From positions 1 to 20,123 of the forward strand of contig SEYY01012159.1 in the NCBI GenBank assembly GCA_009176605.1: a DNA stretch of 20,123 nt. The letters are read 5' to 3'. The stretch comes from Armadillidium nasatum (Eukaryota; Arthropoda; Malacostraca; Isopoda; Armadillidiidae). The notes below the pieces were generated by a model, which saw nothing but the letters and a program-made list of their open reading frames with translations, made no database searches and was not told the DNA's origin. Of this stretch, positions 20,117 to 20,123 are shown piece after piece; position 1 is the stretch's first letter; every line of letters starts with the position of its first letter. Position numbers and translations under genes: made by a program.

Positions 20117-20123
20117 TAAATTA

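Larger units (their letters stand above)
10455..20123 (-). repeat. Right arm of ~20 kb inverted repeat
   Basis: This is the reverse complement of the left arm, running to the window edge 7 bases past the exon stop codon, so its true outer limit is not visible. Divergence from the left arm is uneven. The exon and intron (about 17930-20123), 15540-16900 and much of 13540-14780 are nearly identical. The LINE C copy (about 17030-17768) and 15130-15500 carry many 1-3 base deletions. 14787-14908 is replaced by a different version of the same LINE segment. Confidence 0.95.

Overview
This is a AT-rich eukaryotic (metazoan) window. It has a spliced-exon boundary, very long (TA)n microsatellites, decayed non-LTR retrotransposons with an APE-type endonuclease and a Jockey/CR1-like reverse transcriptase, a probable Penelope-like fragment and a MITE-like hairpin element. 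The retroelement and microsatellite mix looks invertebrate, perhaps crustacean; that is an inference from family resemblance only. There is no sign of prokaryotic gene organisation.

The dominant fact is that the window is one giant inverted repeat. About 9.9 kb of the left half (about 511-10389) is repeated, reverse-complemented, in the right half (about 10455-20123), around a short spacer near 10390-10455. Mirror positions add up to 20634 at the outer ends and drift to 20851 at the centre because (TA)n arrays and small indels differ. From outside to inside each arm holds: a 447-codon serine/proline-rich terminal coding exon pointing outward; its intron, with an (AAT)n repeat; LINE fragment C (RT thumb and C-terminus); LINE fragment B (C-terminus, internally deleted); about 0.75 kb unexplained; LINE fragment A (endonuclease plus RT palm); about 0.6 kb without recognised features; a 260-273 bp element with imperfect terminal inverted repeats; a Penelope-like GIY-YIG tail with a hammerhead-like core; a tandem repeat of about 136 bp period; AT-rich filler; and a 226 bp MITE-like hairpin. 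(TA)n arrays separate most of these.

The only convincing host coding sequence is the exon. Its two copies encode the same residues, with one synonymous difference seen in about 1.35 kb. It has an acceptor (ttgcag) but no recognisable upstream exon before the arm runs into the other arm, so as drawn both copies are orphaned last exons. The retroelements are in the same orientation as the exon and are all broken; none is predicted to be active.

Divergence between the arms is patchy. The exon and several interior blocks are essentially identical. The right copy of LINE C (about 17030-17768) is full of 1-3 base deletions. One 122 bp block inside LINE A (5875-5996 versus 14787-14908) carries two different versions of the same RT segment. 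This fits a fold-back or haplotype-joined assembly of long reads, polished unevenly, at least as well as a real chromosomal palindrome. I found no convincing new biological system. The palindrome itself and its junction are what most deserve checking.
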